DNA from: ZC4RG30 sp049841155
GTDB taxonomy: Bacteria > Pseudomonadota > Gammaproteobacteria > Steroidobacterales > Steroidobacteraceae
NCBI GenBank assembly: GCA_049841155.1
Contig: JASGHI010000003.1
Coordinates: forward strand, 1,674,001-1,738,000
Reading direction: 5' to 3'
Length of the DNA stretch: 64,000 nucleotides
In this document: one piece after another, positions 7,972 to 17,000 of the stretch
Numbering within the stretch: position 1 is the stretch's first letter
How the letters are laid out: every line of letters starts with the position of its first letter
Notes under the pieces: generated by a model
Database searches by the model: none
What the model was told of the DNA's origin: nothing
Seen by the model: the letters and a program-made list of their open reading frames with translations, nothing else
Position numbers and translations under genes: made by a program

Positions 7972-9183
7972 TCACGCCTTGCGCTTCATGGGCACAATGT
8001 CAGCGCCGGCCCGGAGCCCATCCAGGTAGTTCGACCAGTCCTGCATCATCTTGCGGCGCTCAGCGAGGCGCTGCGCCCGGTTATAGGCCGCTCTCACCTT
8101 GTTGCGCTCGGCATGCGCCAACTGCAGCTCGATGACATCCGGCGCATAGCCCTGCTCGTTGAGGCTGGTGGAAGCCATCGCACGGAAGCCATGTGCCGTC
8201 ATGTCCTCCTTGGAGTAGCCAAGCCGGCGCAGCGCGGCGTTGATCGTGTTCTCGCTGATCGGCCGGGCTCCGGTGCGCAGCGAAGGGAACAGGTACCCCT
8301 TCGGGCCGGTGATCGGGAGCAGGTCATTGAGCAGCGCCACAGCCTGGCTCGACAGCGGCACCAGATGCTCCTCGCCCATCTTCATGCGCTCACCGGGGAT
8401 ACGCCACAGCGGCTCATCGCCCACCAGCGTGAACTCCTCCCACTTTGCGAGGCGCAGCTCACCAGGACGCACGAACAGGTGCGGGGCGAGCTTCAGCGCG
8501 ACCTCGGTGCCCGGCTGACCTCGGTAGCCATCCAGGGCCCGCAGCAGCTCGCCAATGCGTGCCGGGTCTGTGATGGCCGCGCGGTTCTTCGACACAACCG
8601 GCTGCAGCGCGCCACGCAGATCCGCGGTCGGATCTCGCTCCACCCGGCGGGTAACGATGGCATAGCGAAAGACCTGACCCGCCCGCTGCTTGGCACGGTG
8701 GGCCGTCTCAATGCGTCCACGGGCCTCAATACGGCGTAGCGCCTCCAGCACGTCAGCGGGCGTCAGGGCCTTGATTGGCTGCCGACCCAGGTACGGGCCC
8801 AACAGGTCCACCAGCATCCAGCGGGCCTTATCGTAGGTCGTAGCGGCCAGCTTCGCCTTCTGGAGCTGCAGCCACTCTTCCGCGATGGCGCCGAAGGTAT
8901 CGGCGCGCGCGGCACGGGTAGCTTTGCGATGGGTCGCCGGATTGACGCCGTGGGCGATCAGCTTGCGGGCCTCGTCCCGCTTGTCTCGAGCCTGCTTGAG
9001 CGAAACCTCCGGGTACGAGCCCAGAGAGACCATGCCCTCCTTGCCATGCAGGGAGAAGCGTAGGCGCCACAGGCGGCTGCCAGCGGGCTGGACGAGCAGA
9101 TAGAGCCCCTTCTCGTCCTTGAGCTTGTAGGGCCTCTCCCGGGGCTTCTCACGCTGGATCTTGAGGTCTGTCAGGCCGGCCAT
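7972..9183 (-). CDS. P4-type tyrosine site-specific integrase
   Basis: 403 residues, full length for the family. An N-terminal DUF4102 arm-binding domain (residues about 4-85, GLYLLVQPAGSRLWR...) is followed by a core-binding SAM-like domain (about 95-185). The catalytic domain shows R239 (HLFVRPGELR), K268, H331 and R334 (HGFR), H357 (LAHAERN) and nucleophile Y367. It integrates and excises the element by recombination at a tRNA 3' end. It reads away from tRNA-Phe with 164 bases between, the standard island layout. The element extends leftward beyond the window. Confidence 0.95.
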   Translation of the reverse strand: MAGLTDLKIQREKPRERPYKLKDEKGLYLLVQPAGSRLWRLRFSLHGKEGMVSLGSYPEVSLKQARDKRDEARKLIAHGVNPATHRKATRAARADTFGAIAEEWLQLQKAKLAATTYDKARWMLVDLLGPYLGRQPIKALTPADVLEALRRIEARGRIETAHRAKQRAGQVFRYAIVTRRVERDPTADLRGALQPVVSKNRAAITDPARIGELLRALDGYRGQPGTEVALKLAPHLFVRPGELRLAKWEEFTLVGDEPLWRIPGERMKMGEEHLVPLSSQAVALLNDLLPITGPKGYLFPSLRTGARPISENTINAALRRLGYSKEDMTAHGFRAMASTSLNEQGYAPDVIELQLAHAERNKVRAAYNRAQRLAERRKMMQDWSNYLDGLRAGADIVPMKRKA

Positions 9184-9199
9184 AGGCGGGTACGCCCGT

Positions 9200-9345
9200 C
9201 ACAGATATGGGGTGTACCCGTTAACGTACCCGTGTCCGTGCTAGGATTGCAACGGATGCCATCGGACAGCATCGGACGCTAGGTAAGGGTTTTTCTCGGG
9301 ATTTTTGAGGTTTTTGCAACGGCAGCGGATGCTGTCGGATGCTGA
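9200..9345. repeat. Short direct and inverted repeats at the integrase/tRNA junction
   Basis: Between the integrase start and tRNA-Phe are paired short repeats. CATCGGA occurs twice near 9260-9277 and GGATGCTG twice near 9327-9343. The two pairs are inverted to each other around a shared GACAGCATC-like core. GTACCCGT occurs twice near 9214-9232. A 50-base AT-richer spacer separates the inverted pairs. The arrangement resembles arm-type integrase or excisionase sites of an attachment region. The att core itself should lie in the tRNA 3' end, but its distal copy is outside the window. Confidence 0.5.
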
Positions 9346-9347
9346 AA

Positions 9348-9423
9348 TGGTGCCCGGGGCCGGAATCGAACCAGCGACACGCGGATTTTCAATCCGCTGC
9401 TCTACCAACTGAGCTACCCGGGC
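9348..9423 (-). tRNA. tRNA-Phe (GAA)
   Basis: Reading the minus strand, the 76-base sequence folds as a full cloverleaf with CCA encoded. The acceptor is GCCCGGG/CCCGGGC, the D-arm contains AGCTCAGTTGGTAGAGC, the anticodon loop is TTGAAAA (anticodon GAA), and the T-arm contains GGTTCGATTCC. It lies 81 bases downstream of yggX in the same direction. Its 3' end is the apparent integration target of the element to its left and has remained intact. Confidence 0.97.
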
Positions 9424-9504
9424 ATTGGGCTCGAGGGGGCGCGTATTAGACCGGGGGCGGCTTCCGGGCGTCAAGTTCGCCGCTCCGGCCCCTGCCTGAG
9501 GCGG

Positions 9505-9777
9505 TCAGCCCGCCGGTGCGGTGAACTCCGCCGGTTTTTCCGAGCCACTGCCGAAGAAGTACTTCTCCATCTCGGCCTCCAGGAACTTCCGGGCCTTGGG
9601 ATCCATCGGCGTGAGGCGGTATTCGTTGATCAGCATGGTCTGGTGGCGGATCCAGCCGCCCCAGGCCTCCTGCGACACCTCGTTGAAAATGCGCTCGCCC
9701 AGGGGGCCGGGATAGGGCTTGCGTTCGAGCCCGGGCGCTTCGCGCTTGAGCAGTACGCAGTGGACGGTGCGGGTCAT
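9505..9777 (-). CDS. yggX: Fe(2+)-trafficking/oxidative damage protection protein YggX
   Basis: 90 residues, the family's full length. MTRTVHC with the conserved Cys7 is followed by LKREAPGLERKPYPGPLGERIFNEVSQEAW, then WIRHQTMLINEYRL and a C-terminal FLEAEMEKYFFG. This small cytoplasmic protein helps protect or repair oxidised Fe-S clusters. Its ATG overlaps the mutY stop (ATGA), reproducing the mutY-yggX pair of gammaproteobacteria. MutY itself carries a 4Fe-4S cluster, which makes the pairing sensible. Confidence 0.96.
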   Translation of the reverse strand: MTRTVHCVLLKREAPGLERKPYPGPLGERIFNEVSQEAWGGWIRHQTMLINEYRLTPMDPKARKFLEAEMEKYFFGSGSEKPAEFTAPAG

Positions 9778-10841
9778 CGGCGGGGTGGCATGCGCAGCAA
9801 CTGGGAAACCGGTGCCGGCAGCCCGATGCTTGCCGGCCGCGCAGGGTTATACCACAGCGCCGGCGCTGCGGATTCCGCGACGGCACAGGTCACGCTGTGA
9901 TCGCCCACGTCGATCCACAGCGGCCGGATGGTCAGATCGAAATGCGTGAAGGCATGCTGCAGCACTTCGCCTTCGCGCAAGGTGGCATCCTGCCCGCCCC
10001 ACTGCTGCGCGGCCACACAGGCTGCAGCACGCTCCTCGAATCCCGGAGGGGACCACAGTCCGCCCCAGACGCCGCGCGCGGGCCGCTGCACCAGCCACAC
10101 GCTGCCGTCGGGGCGCCGCGCAACCAGCATCCAGGTCTCGCGCTGGCGCCGCCGCAGCGGCTTCTTCGGCGCAGGATACTGTTCGCAGCGCCCTTCGGCG
10201 TATGCGGCACAGCGCGCCACGAGCGGACATTCGCTGCAGCGCGGCTTGCGGCGCGTGCACAGCGTGGCGCCCAGATCCATCATGGCCTGCGTGTAGGCCG
10301 CAACATCTGCGGCTGGCGTCAGCGCCGTGGCAATCTCCCACAGCCGGTTCTCGAAGGCGCGCTCGCCACTGCGGCCCGGCACGGCAAACAGACGCGAGAG
10401 AACACGCCGCACATTGCCATCGAGGATGGGGTGCGGCTGGTCGCAGGCCAGTGCCAGGATGGCGCCGGCGGTGGAGCGGCCCACGCCCGGCAGCGCCGCG
10501 ACACTGTCGAAATCGGTGGGAAAGCGTCCCGCATGCTGGTCACGCACCTGCTGCGCGGCACGCTGCAGGTTGCGCGCCCGCGCGTAGTAGCCCAGCCCCG
10601 ACCACAGATGCAGCACTTCGTCCTGCGGCGCGTCGGCAAGCGCGACCACGTCGGGGAAGCGCGCCAGGAAACGCTCGAAGTAGCCGATGACGGTGGCGAC
10701 CTGGGTCTGCTGCAGCATCACCTCGGACACCCACACGCGGTAGGGTGTGCGCTCGCGCTGCCAGGGCAGGTCGTGCCGGCCATGATGGCGGTGCCACTGC
10801 AGCAATTGCGCAGCGATGGGTTCCAGCAGAGCCACGCTCAC
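9774..10841 (-). CDS. mutY: A/G-specific adenine DNA glycosylase MutY
   Basis: 355 residues from a GTG that overlaps the preceding stop (GTGA). It removes adenine mispaired with 8-oxoguanine. Visible elements are the catalytic Glu40 in VSEVMLQQTQV, the helix-hairpin-helix LPGVGRSTAGAIL, the catalytic Asp in ILDGNVRR, and the 4Fe-4S ligands in CTRRKPRCSECPLVARC. A C-terminal NUDIX-like domain (from about residue 235) recognises 8-oxoG. It is co-transcribed with yggX. mutM, its partner in the same GO repair system, starts at the right edge of the window. Confidence 0.97.
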   Translation of the reverse strand: MSVALLEPIAAQLLQWHRHHGRHDLPWQRERTPYRVWVSEVMLQQTQVATVIGYFERFLARFPDVVALADAPQDEVLHLWSGLGYYARARNLQRAAQQVRDQHAGRFPTDFDSVAALPGVGRSTAGAILALACDQPHPILDGNVRRVLSRLFAVPGRSGERAFENRLWEIATALTPAADVAAYTQAMMDLGATLCTRRKPRCSECPLVARCAAYAEGRCEQYPAPKKPLRRRQRETWMLVARRPDGSVWLVQRPARGVWGGLWSPPGFEERAAACVAAQQWGGQDATLREGEVLQHAFTHFDLTIRPLWIDVGDHSVTCAVAESAAPALWYNPARPASIGLPAPVSQLLRMPPRR

Positions 10842-12022
10842 TCCACGGTGAACGCGATGTCATTGGCCGTGAAGCCCGCGAACCTGGCTTCATGCACATG
10901 GATCACGCCCCTGGCGTCCATCGATTCGAGGGCGGCCAGCGGCAACTGGAAAGGATCGCCGCCGGCTTCTTCGGGCTCCAGATAGCGGTCCACATCCACG
11001 GCATCGGCCTCCAGCGTGAAGCGCAGCGCCAGCGGCGACAGTGCGGGAAGCTGGATCCCGCCCTGCAAGCGGGTGTCGTCCAGCTGTGCCTCGAACTGGG
11101 TGAGCTCGACGGCGCCGCCGGCGTAGTTCAGCTGCGTGGACAGCCGCAACGGGCCGAGCGCCTGCGGATCGCGCGTCTGCTGGGCCGTGATCCCCAGCAC
11201 TGCAAGCTGCGCGCGCAGCGAGGGCATCGTTGCAGCCACCTTCCCCGTGATGGAACCGGCCTGGCCGGTGTCGAGCCGGCCCTCGATCCGCGTGTTGTCC
11301 AGGCGCGCCGTGAACTGCGGCAGCGACAACTGCCCGCCCTCGCCGAAATCAAGCCGCGGGGCATCGAATGCGAACTGCACACCGCCATCCGGGAGCGGTC
11401 CGCCGAAGAGACGGCCTGCGGCGCCCACATTGTCCAGCGCCTGCGGCAGGAGGCTCTTCCCGGGTTCGATGCCAAGGGCCAGATCGAGGGATTCCACACG
11501 CCAGTCCGCGCCGCTGGCCGCATCGCGATAGCGGATGCGTGCCTGCTTCAGCGTCAGGGACTGCACGGCGATCTGCGCGCCGGCCTGCTCGCCACCGGTT
11601 TCACCCGTGGCGCCCGCGGGAAAATTCCAGTTGCCGGCGCCGGAAGCATCGCGCTGCAGATCGAGGGCAAGACCATCGATGCTGACGCCGTCGATCAGCA
11701 CGCGGCGGTCGAGCAAGGGTCGCAGCGCGAGATCGAAGCTCAGCCGCTGCCAGCTGGCCAAAGGCGCAGCATCGAACCCCGGCGCATTGGCCACCGAGCC
11801 ACCCTGGCTGGCAACGCCCAGCCGCCAGCCGATGTCCCAGTGCAGGCGGCCCAGGGCAACGCTTCTGCCGAGCTCACGGGAGGCAAGGGCCTCGATGCGC
11901 GGCCGGAAGCGGTCGGCATCGACGAAGAGCAGCAGCGCGGCAACGGCCAGAGCGAGCAGCAACAGCAGCCCCGCCAGAACCGCGGCCGCAAGCCTGATCA
12001 GACGTCGGGACGGCCGTGCCAT
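10838..12022 (-). CDS. AsmA-family protein lacking the usual C-terminal half
   Basis: 394 residues from the ATG at 12022. An N-terminal inner-membrane anchor (about residues 8-32) is followed by the AsmA head (FVDADRFRPRIEALASRELGRSVALG, then LHWDIGWRLGVASQGG). The large periplasmic beta region comes next. AsmA proteins are bridge-like proteins linked to lipid transport or outer-membrane assembly and are usually over 600 residues. Here the chain stops at GFTANDIAFTVE, just where the second conserved AsmA domain would continue, and overlaps mutY. It starts 25 bases inside the upstream response-regulator gene. Confidence 0.8.
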   Translation of the reverse strand: MARPSRRLIRLAAAVLAGLLLLLALAVAALLLFVDADRFRPRIEALASRELGRSVALGRLHWDIGWRLGVASQGGSVANAPGFDAAPLASWQRLSFDLALRPLLDRRVLIDGVSIDGLALDLQRDASGAGNWNFPAGATGETGGEQAGAQIAVQSLTLKQARIRYRDAASGADWRVESLDLALGIEPGKSLLPQALDNVGAAGRLFGGPLPDGGVQFAFDAPRLDFGEGGQLSLPQFTARLDNTRIEGRLDTGQAGSITGKVAATMPSLRAQLAVLGITAQQTRDPQALGPLRLSTQLNYAGGAVELTQFEAQLDDTRLQGGIQLPALSPLALRFTLEADAVDVDRYLEPEEAGGDPFQLPLAALESMDARGVIHVHEARFAGFTANDIAFTVE

Positions 12023-12633
12023 TGAATGGCGTACTGTACCAGCTGCGCATTGGTCGTCAGTCCCAGCTTGCGCTTGATCGCCGCACGATGCGATTCGATG
12101 GTCTTCACCGACAGCGAAAGGCGCCCCGCGATGTCGCGCGAACCCACGCCGCGGCCGATCAGGTTGATGACCTGCAGCTCGCGGGCCGAGAGGCGGCTGC
12201 GCGGCTCGTCGGCGCCCTGCCGGCTGTGGCCGAGCCGCTGGCGCACGGGCTCGCTCAGATAGGTCCCGCCATGCAGCACCACCCGCAGCGCATCGACCAG
12301 CTGATCGGTCGCGGCCTGCTTCATGATGTAGCCGGCCGCACCCTCGGCGAGCAGCCGCTCGGCGTAGACGGCCTCGTCGTGCATGGAAAGCACCAGCACG
12401 CGCATGTCCGGAAAATGCGCGCTGATGTCGCGCACCACATTGAAACCATCGCCCTGATCCAGCGACAGGTCGACCACTACGGCATCGGGAGCGAGCGAAC
12501 GCACCTGCGAGCGCGCCTCCTGTTCGGTCTGGGCTTCGCCGCACACGGCCAGATCCGGCTCGGCATCGATCATCAGCTTCATGCCCTGGCGCACGATGGG
12601 ATGATCGTCGACGATCAGCACCCGGCGTTTCAT
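11998..12633 (-). CDS. NarL/FixJ-family response regulator, no adjacent kinase
   Basis: 211 residues from the ATG at 12633 (MKRRVLIVDDHPIVRQGMKL). The receiver domain has acidic D9/D10, phosphoacceptor D55 in VVVDLSLDQGD, and Lys in GYIMKQAA. A LuxR-type HTH (LSARELQVINLIGRG, then SLSVKTIESHRAAIKRKLGL) binds DNA. It starts 7 bases after the RND outer-membrane gene and overlaps the asmA-like gene by 25 bases, so it is transcribed with the efflux operon or the asmA-mutY-yggX genes. No histidine kinase is present in the window. Confidence 0.92.
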   Translation of the reverse strand: MKRRVLIVDDHPIVRQGMKLMIDAEPDLAVCGEAQTEQEARSQVRSLAPDAVVVDLSLDQGDGFNVVRDISAHFPDMRVLVLSMHDEAVYAERLLAEGAAGYIMKQAATDQLVDALRVVLHGGTYLSEPVRQRLGHSRQGADEPRSRLSARELQVINLIGRGVGSRDIAGRLSLSVKTIESHRAAIKRKLGLTTNAQLVQYAIQWHGRPDV

Positions 12634-12640
12634 CGCATCT

Positions 12641-14095
12641 TCACGGAGGCGGAGCCGGTTCGCCGGCAGCAGGTTGCGCCACATCGGTCTCCCAGCCTCC
12701 GCCCAGCGCCTTGTAAAGCGCCACCAGCGCCGTGGCCGCCTGGGTCTGGCCTGCCGCCAGTTCCTCCTCCGCCAGCAGCGCCGTGCGATAGGCGTCCAGG
12801 GCCGTGAGGAAATCATCGACGCCGCCCTCGAAGCGCTGCGTCGCCAGGTCCGCCGCCAGCACGCTGGCCCGCGCCGCCGCCGACAGATGCTCCAGCCGGC
12901 GGCGCTGCCGCCCGTAGTCCGACAGCGAATTCTCCACATCCTCCAGCGCCGTCAGTACCGCCTGCTCGTAGTTTGCCAGCGCCTGCTCGTGCCGCGCGCC
13001 CGCCGCCCGCACGCGCTGGTACACGCGCGCCGAATCCAGGAACGCCCACGACAGCGCCGGCCCGAAACGCCGGAAGTCGTTGCCGTGATCCCCCAGCGCT
13101 CCGGCATCTAGGGCCGAGAGGCCGATGGCGCCATTGAGCGTGATGCGAGGAAAGAAGTCGGCCACGGCGACGCCGATGAGGGCGCTGGTGGCGGCGAGCT
13201 GGCGCTCGGCCACGCGCAGATCCGGGCGGCGGCGCAGCAGCGTCGCCGGATCATCCAGCGCCACGGTCGGCGGGAGTGCCGGCAACGGCGCCGTGGGCGA
13301 GAGCTGCTCCGCGAGCTGGCCCGGCCGCAACCCCACCAGCACCTCGATGCGATGCTGCGCACGCGTGACGGCGGCCTCCAGCGGCGGCACTGCAGCCAGC
13401 GTGGTCTGGATCTGCGCTTCGGCGCGCGCGGTGTCCAGCGCCGTGCCGCGCCCCGCATCCTGGCGCGTGCGCACCAGGTCGAGCGCCCGCTGCTGGTTCT
13501 CGGCATTGCGCGTCGACACCTGCAGCTGTAGCTGGGCGCCGCGCAGTTCGAAATAGTTGCGCGCCACCTCGGCAATGACTGAAAGCCGCACGTCGTCGCG
13601 CGCGGCCTGCGCCGCCTGCTGGCTGGCGCGCGCCGCCTGGTTGCCGCGCCGCACGCGGCCGAACAGGTCCAGCTCCCAGCTGGCGTCGAAGCCCGCCTCG
13701 TAGAGATCGTAGTCGCGCACCGTAGGAACGCCGCCGGGTGTGGCGCCCAGGCTCTGGCGCTGCGACGTCGCGCTGGCGCTGGATGACAGCGTGGGCAGCA
13801 GGCCCATGACCTGTTCGCGCCGCGCCGCGCGCGCCTCCTTCAGGCGCGCCTCGGCGGCGGCGAGGCTGCGGTTGGATTGCAGCGCCCGGGCAACCAGATC
13901 ATCGAGCATGGGGTCAGCAAACAGCGCCCACCAGCGGGCCTGCGCCGCACCGGCCTCGGCATCGACCAGCGGCTGCCCCGCGAAGGCCGCATCCATCTGC
14001 GGCTGCGGCCGCTTGTAGTCCGGCCCCACGGCACAACCGGCCAGCAGCAGGCCGGCCGCCAGCAACGCCGGCAGGCGCAGGATGTCATTGGACAT
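12641..14095 (-). CDS. RND efflux outer-membrane factor lipoprotein (NodT/OprM family)
   Basis: 484 residues. The lipobox LLAGC places the lipidated Cys at 21, followed by AVGPDYKRP, the usual start of mature OprM-like factors. Two repeats of the outer-membrane efflux protein domain form the trimeric beta-barrel and periplasmic alpha-tunnel (WWALFADPMLDDLVARAL; RRPDLRVAERQLAATSALIGVA). It completes the tripartite exporter with the pump and adaptor upstream. It overlaps the pump gene by 11 bases, so they are co-translated. Confidence 0.95.
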   Translation of the reverse strand: MSNDILRLPALLAAGLLLAGCAVGPDYKRPQPQMDAAFAGQPLVDAEAGAAQARWWALFADPMLDDLVARALQSNRSLAAAEARLKEARAARREQVMGLLPTLSSSASATSQRQSLGATPGGVPTVRDYDLYEAGFDASWELDLFGRVRRGNQAARASQQAAQAARDDVRLSVIAEVARNYFELRGAQLQLQVSTRNAENQQRALDLVRTRQDAGRGTALDTARAEAQIQTTLAAVPPLEAAVTRAQHRIEVLVGLRPGQLAEQLSPTAPLPALPPTVALDDPATLLRRRPDLRVAERQLAATSALIGVAVADFFPRITLNGAIGLSALDAGALGDHGNDFRRFGPALSWAFLDSARVYQRVRAAGARHEQALANYEQAVLTALEDVENSLSDYGRQRRRLEHLSAAARASVLAADLATQRFEGGVDDFLTALDAYRTALLAEEELAAGQTQAATALVALYKALGGGWETDVAQPAAGEPAPPP

Positions 14096-17000
14096 CGGCG
14101 GCGGCCTCCCCGTTCTTGTAGCGCAGCACCAGCGCCCGGATCACGAGATAGAAGACCGGCGTCAGGAACAGCCCGAAGAAGGTCACGCCCAGCATGCCGG
14201 AGAACACCGCCACACCCATGGCGTGGCGCATCTCGGAGCCGGCGCCGCTGGAGAACACCAGCGGCAGCACGCCCATGATGAAGGCGAGCGAGGTCATGAT
14301 GATGGGGCGCAGGCGCAACCGGCAGGCCTCGATGGCCGCCGCCATGGCCGTACGGCCCTGCTGCTCCAGGTGCACGGCGAACTCGACGATGAGGATGGCG
14401 TTCTTGCAGGCGAGGCCCACCAGCACGATGAAGCCCACCTTGGTGAAGATGTTGTTGTCCCCGCCCACCAGCCACACGCCAGCCAGCGCCGATACGATGC
14501 ACATGGGCACGATGAGGATCACCGCCAGCGGCAATGTCCAGCTCTCGTACTGCGCGGCGAGCACCAGGAAGGCCAGCAGCACGCACAGCGGGAAGATCAG
14601 CGTCGAACTGCCGCGCGAGAGGATTTCCTGGTAGGACAGCTCGGTCCACTCGAAGGCAACGCCCGCCGGCAGCACCCGCCGGGCCAGGCTCTCCATGGCA
14701 TCGAGCGCGCTGCTGGAACTGATGCCGGGCAGCGCCTGGCCGGTGACGTCGGCCGCCAGATAGCCGTTGTAGTGCGTGACCATGCTCGGTCCGATGCTGT
14801 CCTTCACCGTCATCACCGAACCCAGCGGAACCATGCCGCCCCCGGCATTGCGCGTCTTGAGCCCGAGGATCTGCTCCTTGCGCGCGCGGTGATCGGCATC
14901 GGACTGCACCACCACCTGGTAGGTGCGCCCGAAAAGGTTCATGTCGTTGACGTACAGCGAGCCCAGATACACCTGCAGGGCCTCGAAGACGTTTGACAGC
15001 GGCACGTTGTCGCGCTTGGCCTTCTCGCGGTCAACGTCGGCCTGCAGCTGCGGCACGTTCACCAGGTAGTTCGTGAACACGCCGCCCACGCCGGGCACCT
15101 GGCTGGCCTGGGCGAGGAATTCCTGCAGCACGCGGTTCAGGCCCTGGTATCCCAGCGAACTGCGGTCCTCCAGCTGCATCTTGAAGCCGCCCAGCACGCC
15201 CATGCCGTCCACCGGCGGCGGCATCACCACGCCGACGAAAGCATCCTCGATGGCGAACGCCTTGCCCTGCACGCGCGCCATGATCTTGTCCGCCGACAGC
15301 CGCTTGCCGCGCGTGGCCTTGGGATCCAGCGTCGCGAAGATCACGCCGCTGTTGGAGGCCATGCCGAAACCCCCGGTCACCGACATGCCCGAGAAAGTGA
15401 TGACGGACTCGACCCCTTCCTCGGCGGCAAGTATGTCGCCCACACGCTTCATCACCGCTTCAGTCCGCGACAGCGAGGCCGCATCCGGCAGCTGCGCAAA
15501 GGCGATCAGAAAATCCTTGTCCTGCACGGGCACGAAACCACCCGGCACCTTGAGGAAGCCCAGCGCGCCGAAGCCCAGCAGCAGCGCATACACGGCGAGC
15601 GCGAGGCCGGTACGGCGCAAGGTCCAGGACACGCCGCGGCTGTAGGAAGCCGAGGCGCGCGTGAAGAAACGGTTGAACGGCCGGAACACCGGCCCTGCGA
15701 CACGGTCGATGATGCGTGTGACCGCATCGCTGCGCACGCTATGCGGCTTGAGCAGCGCGGCGGCCAGCGCCGGCGACAACGTCAGCGAATTGAACGCCGA
15801 GATCAGCGTGGAGATCGCGATGGTCACCGCGAACTGGCGGTAGAACTCGCCGGTGAGCCCGCCGAGGAAGGCGATGGGCAGGAACACTGCCGTGAGCACC
15901 AGTGCGATGGCGATGATGGGGCCACTGACCTCGTCCATGGCGCGGAACGTGGCATCGCGCGGCGACAGGCCCGCGGCGATATTGCGCTCCACGTTCTCCA
16001 CCACCACGATGGCATCGTCGACCACGATGCCGATGGCCAGCACCAGGCCGAACAGCGACAGCGTGTTGATGGAAAAGCCCATGGCCAGCAGCACAGCGAA
16101 GGTGCCGACGATGGATACCGGCACCGCGGCCAGCGGGATGATCGAGGCGCGCCAGCTCTGCAGGAACAGCACCACCACCAGCACCACCAGCACCAGCGCT
16201 TCGAACAGCGTGGTCACCACCGCATCGATGGAATGGCGCACGAAATTGGTGGGGTCGTAGACGACGCGGTATTCCACGCCTTCGGGGAAGCTGCGCTGCA
16301 TCTGCCGCATCGCGGCCTTCACATCGTCGGCCAGTGCCAGCGCATTGGAACCGGGCGCCTGGAAGATGGCGATGGCCACAGCGGGCATGCCGTCGAGATA
16401 GCTGCCGATGCCATATTCGGCCGAACCGAGCTCGATGCGCGCCACGTCCCTGAGCCGGGTGACATCGCCACTGGCGCCGGTCTTGATGATGATGTCGCCG
16501 AACTCCTGCTCGGTGGCCAGCCGGCCCTTGGTGGTGATCAGCAGCTGCTGGTCCACCGGAGTGGACATGGGCGGCGCACCGACCACGCCCGCGGCCACCT
16601 GCACGTTCTGCTCGCGGATCGCGGCCACCACATCGCCGGCGGTGAGATCGCGCCCGGCGACCCGCTCCGGATCCAGCCACACGCGCATGGCATAGCTGCC
16701 GCCGCCGAAGACTTCCACCTGCCCCATGCCCGGGATGCGGGCCAGCGTGTCGCGCACCTGCAGCTCGGCGAAATTGCGCAGGTAGGTGAGATCGTAACGG
16801 CCCGTCGGCGACACCAGCTGCACGAACAGCGTGATGTTCGGATTGCTCTTGACCGTCGTGACGCCGACGCGGCGCACTTCCTCGGGCAGCCTCGCCAGAG
16901 CCTGGGCCACGCGGTTCTGAACCTGCACCTGCGCCTGGTCGATGTCGGTGCCGGTCTTGAAGGTAACGGTCAGATTCATCGATCCGGAAGCGGAGGACTG

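Noticed and set aside
9241..9474. Minus-strand open frame of 77 codons containing ARVAQLVEQRIENPRV
   Set aside because: It is the translation of tRNA-Phe itself, a well-known spurious protein.
12023..12544. N-terminal extension that would lengthen the AsmA-like protein to 568 residues
   Set aside because: It lies wholly inside the response-regulator gene in another frame; the membrane anchor begins at the ATG at 12022.
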